From: Alginatibacterium sediminis
GTDB taxonomy: Bacteria; Pseudomonadota; Gammaproteobacteria; Enterobacterales; Celerinatantimonadaceae
DNA length: 64,000 bases
NCBI RefSeq assembly: GCF_003610775.1
Contig: NZ_RAQO01000006.1
Span: 186,001 to 250,000, forward strand
Direction of reading: 5' to 3'
Shown here: one piece after another, positions 54,458 through 62,693 of the stretch
How positions within the stretch are numbered: position 1 is the first letter of the stretch
Layout: each line of letters starts with the position of its first letter
Position numbers and translations under genes: made by a program
The notes under the pieces: model-generated
Database searches by the model: none
The model's input: only the letters and a program-made list of their open reading frames with translations
What the model was told of the DNA's origin: nothing

Positions 54458-55438
54458 ATGGATAGTGTATATAAGGCCGAAGGTGGCAGCAAAGCTAAGC
54501 TCAGAAACTCTCTGGGCGCATTGAAGACGTATCCTTCGGTGCCAATCATTGTCTCTTTGATTATTGCATTCTCTTCGTTCTCTCCTTACTTCCTCACGGC
54601 TGGTAATGCTGAGTCGATTTTGGCAGCAAATTCAGTTGTAATGATCGCAGCAATTGGGATGACTTTGGTGTTTTTAACTGGGGGTATTGATTTGTCAATA
54701 TCGACAGTTATTAGCGCCAGTGCAGTTGTTGCTGGCACTGTAATGGCGAGTACCGGAAGTATTGCCTTGGGATCGGCAGCTGCTGTAGGCGTTGGTTTGG
54801 GGTTTGGGCTGCTCAATGGTTTTCTAATTGGATATTGTGGTTTGACGCCATTTATAACAACCATGGGAACTCAGCTGATTGCTCGCGGTTTAGCCTTCGT
54901 TATTTCCCAAGGTATTGCTGTAAAAGGTACGCCGTATGCGCTTCTTGATTTCGGTTTTTACACCTTATGGGGAATTCCAGGGGTGATGCTGATATGCATA
55001 GCTATTTTAATTGTTTCCATCGTTGGACTTAGCCAAACCACTTGGGGGCGTGAGTTGATGTTATTTGGTAGTAGCCGTGATTCAGCCCGATATACAGGTA
55101 TAAATACCAAGAAAATCGAACTCAGTGTATATATGATTTCAGGTGTTTTAGCGGGCATTGCCGGCATGATTAGTATTGCCAACTTAGGCAACGCTATCCC
55201 AGGAGTCGGCGACACGCTTCTGTTAATCATCATCGGAGGAGTCGTTCTCGGTGGGACAAGCATGAACGGTGGGGAAGGGTCGATAACACGGACAATTTTA
55301 GGGGTTGGGATTCTAGCCATATTGACCAACGGATTAAACCTAATGGGTATTCCGTTCTACGACCAATTAATCATTCAAGGCATACTTATTTTTGTAGGTA
55401 ATGGCTTAGCGATGAAACTAAGTAGTAATAAACGATAA
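54458..55438 (+). CDS. Ribose-type (CUT2) ABC transporter permease (second system, second permease)
   Basis: A 326-aa BPD_transp_2 permease with AGAGG upstream of its ATG. The family segment FLTGGIDLSISTVISA, region GSSRDSARYTGINTKKIELSVY and VVLGGTSMNGGEGS are seen. It follows the binding-protein gene by 38 bp and closes the operon before an imperfect terminator. Confidence 0.87.
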   Translation: MDSVYKAEGGSKAKLRNSLGALKTYPSVPIIVSLIIAFSSFSPYFLTAGNAESILAANSVVMIAAIGMTLVFLTGGIDLSISTVISASAVVAGTVMASTGSIALGSAAAVGVGLGFGLLNGFLIGYCGLTPFITTMGTQLIARGLAFVISQGIAVKGTPYALLDFGFYTLWGIPGVMLICIAILIVSIVGLSQTTWGRELMLFGSSRDSARYTGINTKKIELSVYMISGVLAGIAGMISIANLGNAIPGVGDTLLLIIIGGVVLGGTSMNGGEGSITRTILGVGILAILTNGLNLMGIPFYDQLIIQGILIFVGNGLAMKLSSNKR

Positions 55439-55447
55439 ACATAGATT

Positions 55448-55486
55448 CGAAAGCTGCCCGTGCTGTATTAGGGGCTTTCGAGTTTA
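55448..55486 (+). terminator. Imperfect terminator of the second ribose-type importer operon
   Basis: CGAAAGC (55448-55454) pairs with GCTTTCG (55474-55480), extended internally by CCC/GGG after a 2-nt bulge, followed by AGTTTATT. The T-run is short. Confidence 0.6.
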
Positions 55487-55694
55487 TTCCCGCATAGTGG
55501 TAAACTTAGCTCACTTATTAGCTAAGTTCGTTCTTTAGTATGACTAAACATTTAGGAACAGAGTCTATTTTTGGTTGTGACAACACTGTTTAAGCTTCAG
55601 TCGTGTTGACCAATGTCAAAAGTCTTTAACCAAAACTCCATTTCTATGCGTTAAGTGGTATTATTAATACAAGTCCATTTGAGTTAAGAAACTT

Positions 55695-56462
55695 ATGTCT
55701 AACCAACGTCGTTATCAAGAGATTGGCCGCAAGATTGAATTACTGTTGTTATCTGGCGAGTTCTCTCCTGGTGCGCGCCTTCCATCCGAACGAGAGCTTA
55801 GTGAGCAATTCGGTGCAAGTAGAGCCATAATCCGCGAAGCGGTAATTATGCTTGAGCTTAAAGGTTTGGTTGAGGTGAAACAGGGCGCCGGTATTTTCTT
55901 CCTTGATTTTTCTGATAGCAATACGGTTTTGGAAGATGCAATAAGTGAGATTGGTCCTTTCGAACTATTACAGGCGCGTCAGTTACTCGAAACAAACATT
56001 GCCTCATTTGCAGCGACTCAGATTAAAGCTAATGAAATAAAAGAAATGCGCATGTTGTTAGTGGAGCAAGAGTCAGAAATTAATGGTGATAGTTTACGCT
56101 TTAACGAATTGGATCATCAGTTTCATAAAATGATTGCAGAATCGACACAAAACAATCTACTTATCCAAATGGCCGAGTCGATGTGGGCAAATGTACGGAC
56201 GAACAACTCCTTATGGGAAGCCCTGAATAATCAGTTTTTGCATGAAGAACGTCTGCAAAACTTATGGCTATCTGACCATAAAAAGATATTAATGGCTTTG
56301 CAGCGTCGTTCACCACAAGAAGCTAAGTTAGTCGTATGGCAGCACATAGAACATGCCAAACAAGAACTATTTAAGTTAGCAAATGTTGATGAACCTGATT
56401 TTGATGGTTATATGTACACTGCTAATTCTGTACCGACCTTAGATGTGAGCAGCGAAAGCTAA
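55695..56462 (+). CDS. GntR-family regulator, UxuR/ExuR-like
   Basis: A 255-aa FCD-type GntR protein. The winged helix includes GARLPSERELSEQFGASRAIIREAVIMLELKGLVEVKQGAGIF, closely resembling the hexuronate repressors UxuR and ExuR. The C-terminal FCD domain has the metal-binding-type ELDHQFHKMIAESTQN. A palindrome GTATTATTAATAC (55658-55670) precedes the gene. It most likely controls the hexonate genes at 56.5-63.8 kb through TGGTTTACCA sites, which resemble the E. coli ExuR/UxuR consensus (inference). Confidence 0.85.
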   Translation: MSNQRRYQEIGRKIELLLLSGEFSPGARLPSERELSEQFGASRAIIREAVIMLELKGLVEVKQGAGIFFLDFSDSNTVLEDAISEIGPFELLQARQLLETNIASFAATQIKANEIKEMRMLLVEQESEINGDSLRFNELDHQFHKMIAESTQNNLLIQMAESMWANVRTNNSLWEALNNQFLHEERLQNLWLSDHKKILMALQRRSPQEAKLVVWQHIEHAKQELFKLANVDEPDFDGYMYTANSVPTLDVSSES

Positions 56463-56477
56463 AAGAATACGTAAGCA

Positions 56478-56508
56478 CTTGCCCGTATTCTCTGCGGGCA
56501 AGGTTTTT
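56478..56508 (+). terminator. Intrinsic terminator between convergent UxuR-like and SDR genes
   Basis: CTTGCCCG (56478-56485) and CGGGCAAG (56495-56502) with a 9-nt loop, followed by G and five T residues. It overlaps the SDR stop codon. Confidence 0.85.
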
Positions 56509-57203
56509 CACCATGCCAAAATCTCTCCATCAATATTTATAAACTGTCCGCTTTGTTCTCGCTTCAGGCCCTCAATGAGTGGGACTAGTTTCTCTACGAC
56601 TTGCTCGACACTATCATCCGCTTTAGGTCCTCCCATTTGGGTTTGAACCCAACCGGGATTAAGGGCGTAGCAGCTTATGTCGCGTTCAGCCAAATAGCTT
56701 GCCAACCGAATAGTTAACATATTAAGTGCGGTTTTGCTGACCGCATAAGCATCTAAGGAGTGTTGAAGGCTGTTGCTCGCATGACTCATCGAGGCAACAC
56801 CGGACGTAAAATTGATAATCTTTGCGTGCGTATTGCATTGCTTTATTAAGTTTTGTACCAGCAATGCAGGACCGATACAATTAGTGCGCATAGATTGCTC
56901 AAACGCGTCAATAGACCACTGCTCGAAGGGTTCCATGATACTTATACCCGCATTGTTGATGAGCATGTCGAGAGTCATTTGAAGCGTTGTTAGGCAATGT
57001 CCAAGGTCAATTATTGAAGATTCATCATTAACGTCCAGGAGCTGAATTCGTAGCTTTGAATACTGCAAACTCAGTTTGCTTAGTTCGGGACTCGTATCAA
57101 TATTTCGACAAGTTGCGATAACAGCGTGCCCCTGCTTTAAGTAGCGTTGAACCAAACCTAAACCTATGCCTCGGTTTGCGCCGGTCACAAGAATATTCGC
57201 CAT
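56508..57203 (-). CDS. Short-chain dehydrogenase/reductase
   Basis: A 231-aa classical SDR: TGANRGIG (cofactor), NNAG, catalytic Ser in INFTSGVAS and YAVSK. The start matches homologous SDRs. It lies downstream of the AldA-like gene but separated from it by a terminator on the minus strand (57227-57256), so its expression may depend on readthrough or its own promoter. In the cluster it may be a keto-sugar reductase; substrate uncertain. Confidence 0.83.
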   Translation of the reverse strand: MANILVTGANRGIGLGLVQRYLKQGHAVIATCRNIDTSPELSKLSLQYSKLRIQLLDVNDESSIIDLGHCLTTLQMTLDMLINNAGISIMEPFEQWSIDAFEQSMRTNCIGPALLVQNLIKQCNTHAKIINFTSGVASMSHASNSLQHSLDAYAVSKTALNMLTIRLASYLAERDISCYALNPGWVQTQMGGPKADDSVEQVVEKLVPLIEGLKREQSGQFINIDGEILAW

Positions 57204-57226
57204 GTGTTTACCTATCTTGGTGGTAC

Positions 57227-57256
57227 AAAAAAGCCAGCGTTTTAGCTCGCTGGCTT
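57227..57256 (-). terminator. Intrinsic terminator of the hexonate operon (minus strand)
   Basis: On the minus strand AAGCCAGCG (57256-57248) pairs with CGCTGGCTT (57239-57231) and is followed by a T6 run (57232-57227). It lies between the AldA-like gene and the SDR. Confidence 0.85.
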
Positions 57257-57278
57257 AAATCTAATAAGCGCTATTAAC

Positions 57279-58721
57279 TCAGTCAAAGTTAACGTAGAAG
57301 GTCTTTTTCTCCAAGTATTGCTCGAAGCCGTATTTACCATCCTCGCCCCCGGTCCCACTAAGCTTATAGCCATTGTGGAAGCCCTGGTGTTGTTCACCGT
57401 GACCACGATTAATGTAGATCTCGCCAGCTTCAAGTTCGTCGACTAGACGCATGATCGTTTTCATATCTTTAGTGCACACCATTGCAGCTAAGCCATATTC
57501 ACAATCGTTTGCATAGTCGATAACTTGCTCAAGCGTACTGAATTTCAATACGGGTAAAATTGGCCCAAAGGATTCTTCATGAACGATGGTCATCTTTTGT
57601 GTAACATCGGTCAAAATAGTGGGTTCAAACCAGTAACCGTTCGCAAATTCGCCTTGATTAAGACGTTTACCACCAAAAGCTAGCGTTGCCCCTTCACTAA
57701 GGCTTGTTGCCACTAGGTGCTCCATGGTTTCTAGTTCGCGCGCGTTTACTTTAGGCCCCATATCCGTACTATCGAGCATTGGATCGCCAACTCTTAGCGC
57801 TTTTACTTTGCCTAGGAAGATGGTCATAAAAGCTTCGTAAATGTTTTCATGAACATACATACGCTCATTACATGTACAAACTTGACCACAATTGTCAAAA
57901 CGAGAATGCAATGCGGCTGCAGCTGCCTGTTCTAAATCAGCGTCTTCAAGTACGATGAAAGGCGCTTTCCCCCCAAGCTCTAGTTGTACATGTGCAAGAT
58001 TAGCCGATGCAGACTTTATGATGGCTTGACCTGCTGGAGTGCTGCCGGTCATGGTAATCATATTGGTTAAAGGATGTTTAACCAAGGCGTCACCAAGGGT
58101 TCGTCCGCCACCCGTTACAATGTTTAGAACGCCGTCCGGAATACCAACCTTTTGTGCAATGTTGGCAAGTTCAAGGGTTGCTAATGGCGTTTCTGATGTC
58201 GGCTTAACCACGATAGTATTGCCGGCAACTAGCGCGGGTCCTATTTTTCGTCCGGCGAGAGCTAATGGAAAATTCCAAGCGGTAATAGCGACGACAACCC
58301 CTCGCGGAATTTTATGTATCCAAATGTGTTCATTCGGATTATCGGACTTAACAATGTCACCATCCATTTGGCGCGCCCAATCACAGGCGTACTCAATAAA
58401 TGATGCAGTGACATTGACTTCACCAAGCGCAACTTTTAGCAGTTTTCCTTGCTCGCGAACTAAAAGTTCAGCAAGGCTGTGTTGTTGCGCTCTAATCTCT
58501 TTTGCAAACTCGCGCATCAGTTCAGCACGTTCGCGTGCTGGGCGTTTACGCCAGGCAACTTGCGCCTTTTTAGCCGCTTGTATCGCTAGGTCTGCATCGC
58601 TTTCGTCACCGTCTTGAATTGTCGCGATACACGCTTCGGTTGCGGGGTTTAAAACTTCAACCGTTTGGCCTGCGTTGGCGTTTATCCACTGGCCGTCCAC
58701 GAACATTTGGTAATTTTTCAA
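57279..58721 (-). CDS. AldA-like aldehyde dehydrogenase
   Basis: A 480-aa ALDH. The start is TTG at 58721, overlapping the stop of the upstream gene by 4 bp (TTGA). General base E249 (LELGGKAP) and nucleophile C282 (NCGQVCTCNE) are present, and the C-terminus QGFHNGYKLSGTGGEDGKYGFEQYLEKKTFYVNFD is AldA-like. It oxidises a lactaldehyde-type or sugar aldehyde. In this cluster it is a candidate 3,6-anhydro-L-galactose dehydrogenase or an enzyme for lactaldehyde/glycolaldehyde produced in sugar breakdown. Confidence 0.85.
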   Translation of the reverse strand: MKNYQMFVDGQWINANAGQTVEVLNPATEACIATIQDGDESDADLAIQAAKKAQVAWRKRPARERAELMREFAKEIRAQQHSLAELLVREQGKLLKVALGEVNVTASFIEYACDWARQMDGDIVKSDNPNEHIWIHKIPRGVVVAITAWNFPLALAGRKIGPALVAGNTIVVKPTSETPLATLELANIAQKVGIPDGVLNIVTGGGRTLGDALVKHPLTNMITMTGSTPAGQAIIKSASANLAHVQLELGGKAPFIVLEDADLEQAAAAALHSRFDNCGQVCTCNERMYVHENIYEAFMTIFLGKVKALRVGDPMLDSTDMGPKVNARELETMEHLVATSLSEGATLAFGGKRLNQGEFANGYWFEPTILTDVTQKMTIVHEESFGPILPVLKFSTLEQVIDYANDCEYGLAAMVCTKDMKTIMRLVDELEAGEIYINRGHGEQHQGFHNGYKLSGTGGEDGKYGFEQYLEKKTFYVNFD

Positions 58722-59746
58722 CTCAATTCCATCCTTTGTTGAGTAGACAAGAAATCGTAACTACCTGAATCTACAGGGATACCATTAATCTCACACTGCT
58801 TCAAATACTCAACCTGCGGTTCATTTGGCGCTATGACCTTCTCAACACCGGGAGCCGGAGGCACTTCATGTAGTTCTTTAATCATTTGGGCCATCATTCC
58901 TGAGAAGGCATGGCCGCCAAACTTACTGGGATCAATAACAATAACTAAGCTACATAGCTTACGCATCTTGTCATAATCATCATACATACGATGAACATGG
59001 TTACTGAAGTTCGCTCCCATAAGAATACCCGTTAAAGCGTCAATCGCTAAGGCAATTCCAGAGCCTTTGTGACCTCCAAAGGGTAGTAATGTAGCAACGG
59101 CATGGGGATCTTGTGTTTCGTACCCATCTTTATCTATCGCTAAGCCTGGACCTAAAGGAGTGTTGTTTTCCTTAGCAAGTAATAGCTTACCAAATGCAGT
59201 TGCACTGGTAGCCATATCGACAATCATCGGCTCGGAGTTCAACACTGGGAACCCAAATGCAATTGGATTAGTGCCTAAGAAGGGTTTCGCTCCCCCATGA
59301 GGGGCAACACAGGTGTCAGTTTGTGTCATAACAATCGCAATCAAGTTTTGATCGGTTGCCATTTTTGCGAAATAAGACAATGCACCACAGTGAGAGGTAT
59401 TCTTTACACTAACAAAACCCAGCGCATTCTCTTTTGCGAGGCTCATCGCCTCGTTAGTGGCTGCAATAAGCGCGCTATGGCCCATTCCGTCGTCAGAGTC
59501 CAAAATAGAAACGCAAGGTGATACTTTCTCAATGGCCATTTTTGCGTCGATATTTAGTCCACCCTCTGCGATACGTTTGCAGTAGTGTTCAACACGCATT
59601 ACCCCATGGGAATGTACTCCTCTGGAGTCAGCGTGGACGAGTACATCGGCAACTTCTTGAGCTACTTCTTTTGAAAGCCCTACTTCATGAAGTCTGTCAA
59701 AAGTTAGCTGTGTTAGCTTTTGTATTTCTACATTGTGAACGGTCAT
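58718..59746 (-). CDS. AllD/YiaK-type NAD(P)-dependent 2-hydroxyacid oxidoreductase
   Basis: A 342-aa member of the LDH2/malate dehydrogenase family. Seen are SRGVHSHGVMRVEHY (catalytic His), SHCGALSYFAKMA, TQTDTCVAPHGGAKPFLGTNPIAFG and FGGHKGSG. Members include ureidoglycolate dehydrogenase and 2,3-diketo-L-gulonate reductase. AGGAG lies before the ATG. Cotranscribed with LgoD- and UxuB-like enzymes, it is more likely a sugar-acid keto-reductase than a purine enzyme. A role as reductase of a diketo sugar acid is possible. Confidence 0.83.
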   Translation of the reverse strand: MTVHNVEIQKLTQLTFDRLHEVGLSKEVAQEVADVLVHADSRGVHSHGVMRVEHYCKRIAEGGLNIDAKMAIEKVSPCVSILDSDDGMGHSALIAATNEAMSLAKENALGFVSVKNTSHCGALSYFAKMATDQNLIAIVMTQTDTCVAPHGGAKPFLGTNPIAFGFPVLNSEPMIVDMATSATAFGKLLLAKENNTPLGPGLAIDKDGYETQDPHAVATLLPFGGHKGSGIALAIDALTGILMGANFSNHVHRMYDDYDKMRKLCSLVIVIDPSKFGGHAFSGMMAQMIKELHEVPPAPGVEKVIAPNEPQVEYLKQCEINGIPVDSGSYDFLSTQQRMELS

Positions 59747-59754
59747 TGTAACTC

Positions 59755-60771
59755 CTAGCTAAATTGAATAACGCCTTTGATAAGGGTCTTGTTGTTAACA
59801 ACTGATTGCTCGTAATCCAGCCCTACCGTTGCAAAGTCGAAGGTTTGATTGAGCATCATTGATTCGCTAAGAGCGCCATCTTCGAAGTATTTGATAACCA
59901 TGTCGAAATCATCGCTAGTTGCATTGCGACTAGCGATGAGGGTTGTTTCTTTCTTGTGGAAAGTTGGGTCATCCAGTTGTAGGTCTCCGATATACAGACC
60001 AATAAATACAATTTTCCCACCGTGCCGAATTAGATTGACACTATTGGTCATTGACTGTTTATTGCCACTAGCATCGAGGACTGTGCACGCTAATTCGCCA
60101 TTAAAGTGGCTACGTAAAGATTCAATATAGTTCTCTGAAGTCGGGTCAATAGCTGGAATATCAAGCTGGGCACTGATATGTTCACGACGGCTTTCTGCGA
60201 TGTCTGCAACAACTACATTAGCACCGCGAGCTTTTGCTATTGCAGCCGCTCCAATGCCGATAGGACCGGCACCAACAACCAGAACGTTTTGTTGTTTCGC
60301 TGTTTGAGCTCGAGCATTAGCGTGCGCACCTATAGCAAAACATTCGATTAGAGAGCTCGCGCTTGGACTTATAGAAGCGGGTACTGGAATTAGGTTTGTT
60401 TCGTTAACAGCTAAGAACTCTTGGAAGCCCCCATCTTGATGTACACCATATAGTGAGACATCTTCACAACAATTGGTTTTACCTTCCATGCAAGCTGAGC
60501 ATTTACCGCAAGCCACGCATGGAACAACAACAACTTGTTGGCCAGTTTTGAGCTTGCTAGCTGAATTTACAGTTTCCACAACACCACAGATTTCATGCCC
60601 CAACACTCTTGGGTAAGAAAAAAATGGTTGTCGTCCGGCATAAGCATGAATATCAGTACCACAGATTCCTACAGCTTTAACTTTGATCAATGCTTGGTCA
60701 ATTCCGATGGTTGGAATTGATACTTCTTTGTAAGCGATCTCAAATGGTTTTTCACAGACAAGTGATTTCAT
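59755..60771 (-). CDS. Zn-dependent L-galactonate/L-gulonate 5-dehydrogenase-like
   Basis: A 338-aa medium-chain alcohol dehydrogenase. The ATG at 60771 has AGGGA upstream; the longer frame to 60831 runs into the preceding gene. Catalytic Zn residues C37, H59 and E60, structural Zn cysteines C88, C91, C94 and C102, and VVGAGPIGIGAAAIA for NAD are present. It closely resembles E. coli LgoD (shared GICGTDIHA, QPFFSYPRVLGHEICG, NCCE, GVHQDGGF, NLIRHGG, FHKKETT). LgoD oxidises L-galactonate to D-tagaturonate. An analogous C5 oxidation of 2-keto-3-deoxy-L-galactonate is the alternative in an anhydro-L-galactose pathway. Confidence 0.87.
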   Translation of the reverse strand: MKSLVCEKPFEIAYKEVSIPTIGIDQALIKVKAVGICGTDIHAYAGRQPFFSYPRVLGHEICGVVETVNSASKLKTGQQVVVVPCVACGKCSACMEGKTNCCEDVSLYGVHQDGGFQEFLAVNETNLIPVPASISPSASSLIECFAIGAHANARAQTAKQQNVLVVGAGPIGIGAAAIAKARGANVVVADIAESRREHISAQLDIPAIDPTSENYIESLRSHFNGELACTVLDASGNKQSMTNSVNLIRHGGKIVFIGLYIGDLQLDDPTFHKKETTLIASRNATSDDFDMVIKYFEDGALSESMMLNQTFDFATVGLDYEQSVVNNKTLIKGVIQFS

Positions 60772-60781
60772 GAAGATGTCC

Positions 60782-62251
60782 CTATTGTTTGTTGAGTTGA
60801 TGTAGTAGAGCGGACATGCCATTGCTATCAATGTCTTGGTAGTGGCGGTGAATACTGCTCGTGATGGCTACATTATTTGCAAATTCAGGCTTAAATATCG
60901 CGCTTAAGCTCAGGAGGTTGTTAACGATGTCTTTGCTGGTTTGAGCTGAACTGATTTTCGCTTCTATTTCGGCGGCCATCGGGTCAACAAGTTTGAAGTT
61001 AGCGGTATGCTTGCCTTGTACATAGTGCATCCAGCCTGCGATCAACAGCGGAAGGATAGTGCTTTGTATACCTAGTTGATTGAGTCGTAAACATGGGTCT
61101 ACTGCACGTTGACTTAGTTTCTGACTTCCATCACAAGCGATTTGAGCAGTCATATGCTTAATATTGGTATTACTAAATCGAGAAATTAAAGTTTGGGCGT
61201 ACTGCTCCAAATCTACATCGAGTTCTGAGCTCAGTGATTTCGCTTGCTCATCTAGCATTAGTTTTAAAGTGAGTTGGCGTAATTCGCTGTCTTGCATACA
61301 CTCAAAAATATACTGGTGTCCGCAAAGGGAGCCATTGTAAGCGAGAAAAGAATGGCTGCCGTTTAGCATTCTTAGTTTCATTTCTTCATAGGGCAACACG
61401 TTTTTAACTAGCATTGCACCAGCAAAATTCCAATCTGGTCGACCTGCAACAAAATTGTCTTCAACTACCCATTGCCTAAAATCTTCACTGATTACGCCAC
61501 ATGGATCAGGCATTGATATTAGAGATTCAATTTGTGTAAAACTCTCGTCAGTCATCGCAGGAACAATACGGTCGACCATTGTATTTGGGAAACTTACTTT
61601 TGCGTCGATCCAATCGGCTAACTCACTATCGATTGCGCGAGCAAAATTAGTAACCGCTAAGCGGGTTAAATCTCCGTTTTCAGGGATGTTGTCACAGGAC
61701 ATGATACTGATAGGTGGCAGGCCAAGCTGCTTACGGCGCGCTAGCGCTTGGCTTATTAATCCAATTGCGGATTGCGGAGAGCTCGGGTTTTTTAAATCGG
61801 CCGCAATCAAGGGGTGGTCTAAGTTAAGGCCGTCATGATGATTTGAGCAGTAGCCTTTCTCTGTGATCGTTAACGAAACAATGGAAACTTGGGGCTCTGC
61901 AATTTTGGCAATCGCGGCTTCAATGCCATCATGTTGGGTATGTAAACTTCCGGTGAAACAACGAACAAGACGTGTTTGAGTCTGTTCTGCTCCTTTTTCA
62001 GTCACTGTCAGTAAATGATTTTGCGCCGAGAACTGCTGCATTAGATCATCGAACCCGTACATGTTGACAGCGAAAATGCCCCAGTATTCCTTTGATGCTT
62101 GATTGCACAAATCTGTAAAAACAGCTTGATGAGCTCGGTGAAATGCGCCAAATCCGATATGTACAATTTTGCTTACCAATTCGTGGCGAGGGTATTGAGT
62201 ACGGATTATGGATGCTGATTGATCCGCTTCGTCGAGTTGTGTAATAGTCAT
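60782..62251 (-). CDS. uxuB: Mannitol dehydrogenase-family hexuronate reductase, fructuronate-reductase-like
   Basis: A 489-aa polyol-specific long-chain dehydrogenase. The family catalytic motif K-x4-N-x2-H is KLRMLNGSH near residue 290, and the N-terminal IVHIGFGAFHRAHQAVFTD matches UxuB/mannitol dehydrogenases. In hexuronate metabolism UxuB reduces D-fructuronate to D-mannonate with NADH. Leads the minus-strand operon 62251-57279; a TGGTTTACCA operator lies 11 bp upstream. Together with the LgoD-like enzyme it could convert L-gulonate to D-mannonate through fructuronate. Uxu symbol is family-level. Confidence 0.8.
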   Translation of the reverse strand: MTITQLDEADQSASIIRTQYPRHELVSKIVHIGFGAFHRAHQAVFTDLCNQASKEYWGIFAVNMYGFDDLMQQFSAQNHLLTVTEKGAEQTQTRLVRCFTGSLHTQHDGIEAAIAKIAEPQVSIVSLTITEKGYCSNHHDGLNLDHPLIAADLKNPSSPQSAIGLISQALARRKQLGLPPISIMSCDNIPENGDLTRLAVTNFARAIDSELADWIDAKVSFPNTMVDRIVPAMTDESFTQIESLISMPDPCGVISEDFRQWVVEDNFVAGRPDWNFAGAMLVKNVLPYEEMKLRMLNGSHSFLAYNGSLCGHQYIFECMQDSELRQLTLKLMLDEQAKSLSSELDVDLEQYAQTLISRFSNTNIKHMTAQIACDGSQKLSQRAVDPCLRLNQLGIQSTILPLLIAGWMHYVQGKHTANFKLVDPMAAEIEAKISSAQTSKDIVNNLLSLSAIFKPEFANNVAITSSIHRHYQDIDSNGMSALLHQLNKQ

Positions 62252-62262
62252 TTTCTCATCAT

Positions 62263-62272
62263 TGGTTTACCA
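62263..62272. promoter_or_regulatory. UxuR-like operator next to uxuB-like gene
   Basis: TGGTTTACCA inside ATTGGTTTACCAG; arms TGGT and ACCA around TT. It resembles the ExuR/UxuR consensus TTGGTATACCAA and lies 11 bp upstream of the start at 62251. Confidence 0.6.
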
Positions 62273-62457
62273 GTTTGGGGTGATTGTACGACATATTGAA
62301 CCAAATGTGTTGTGAGCTGGCTCACATCTTTGATTTGGTTATAGCGTTAGCAGTCGTCAAAATTGGTGGTGCTCACCGTCAGGCCTTTAAATAGAGGGTT
62401 TTGTAGGCGTGTTTGCTTCACACTTTAGCGTTAAAGATTGTTGAACTATTCCTTCAC

Positions 62458-62467
62458 TGGTTTACCA
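62458..62467. promoter_or_regulatory. UxuR-like operator, second copy
   Basis: The same decamer TGGTTTACCA occurs inside CTGGTTTACCACGG, 195 bp from the first, and 226 bp upstream of the cycloisomerase-like gene. Two exact copies in one intergenic region are unlikely by chance. Confidence 0.6.
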
Positions 62468-62693
62468 CGGGCAAGGTTTTATTTATTATGTAGGTTCGTA
62501 AACTCGTTATATGGCTAGTCTGAGCCCTTCTTTAGCGCTATGACGATGAATAAAATAGCAATTAGGTTTACCTATGTTGTTCGATTTAGTAACAACGGGC
62601 GATTTCCCTAATAAGGCCTAATTCGCTTATCTTCTCTAGGTACTACGCAAGTTGGTTCAATTAGTACTTGCCTCAATTTACAAAGGAAGTGTA

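Larger units (their letters stand above)
62252..62693. other. Divergent control region between the hexonate operon and the cycloisomerase-like gene
   Basis: 442 bp without a gene. It contains two TGGTTTACCA sites (62263-62272 and 62458-62467), one at each end-proximal side, and must hold promoters in both directions. Confidence 0.6.

Noticed and set aside
58039..58617. 192-codon plus-strand frame opposite the AldA-like gene
   Set aside because: Shadow of a conserved dehydrogenase; biased composition and no domain.
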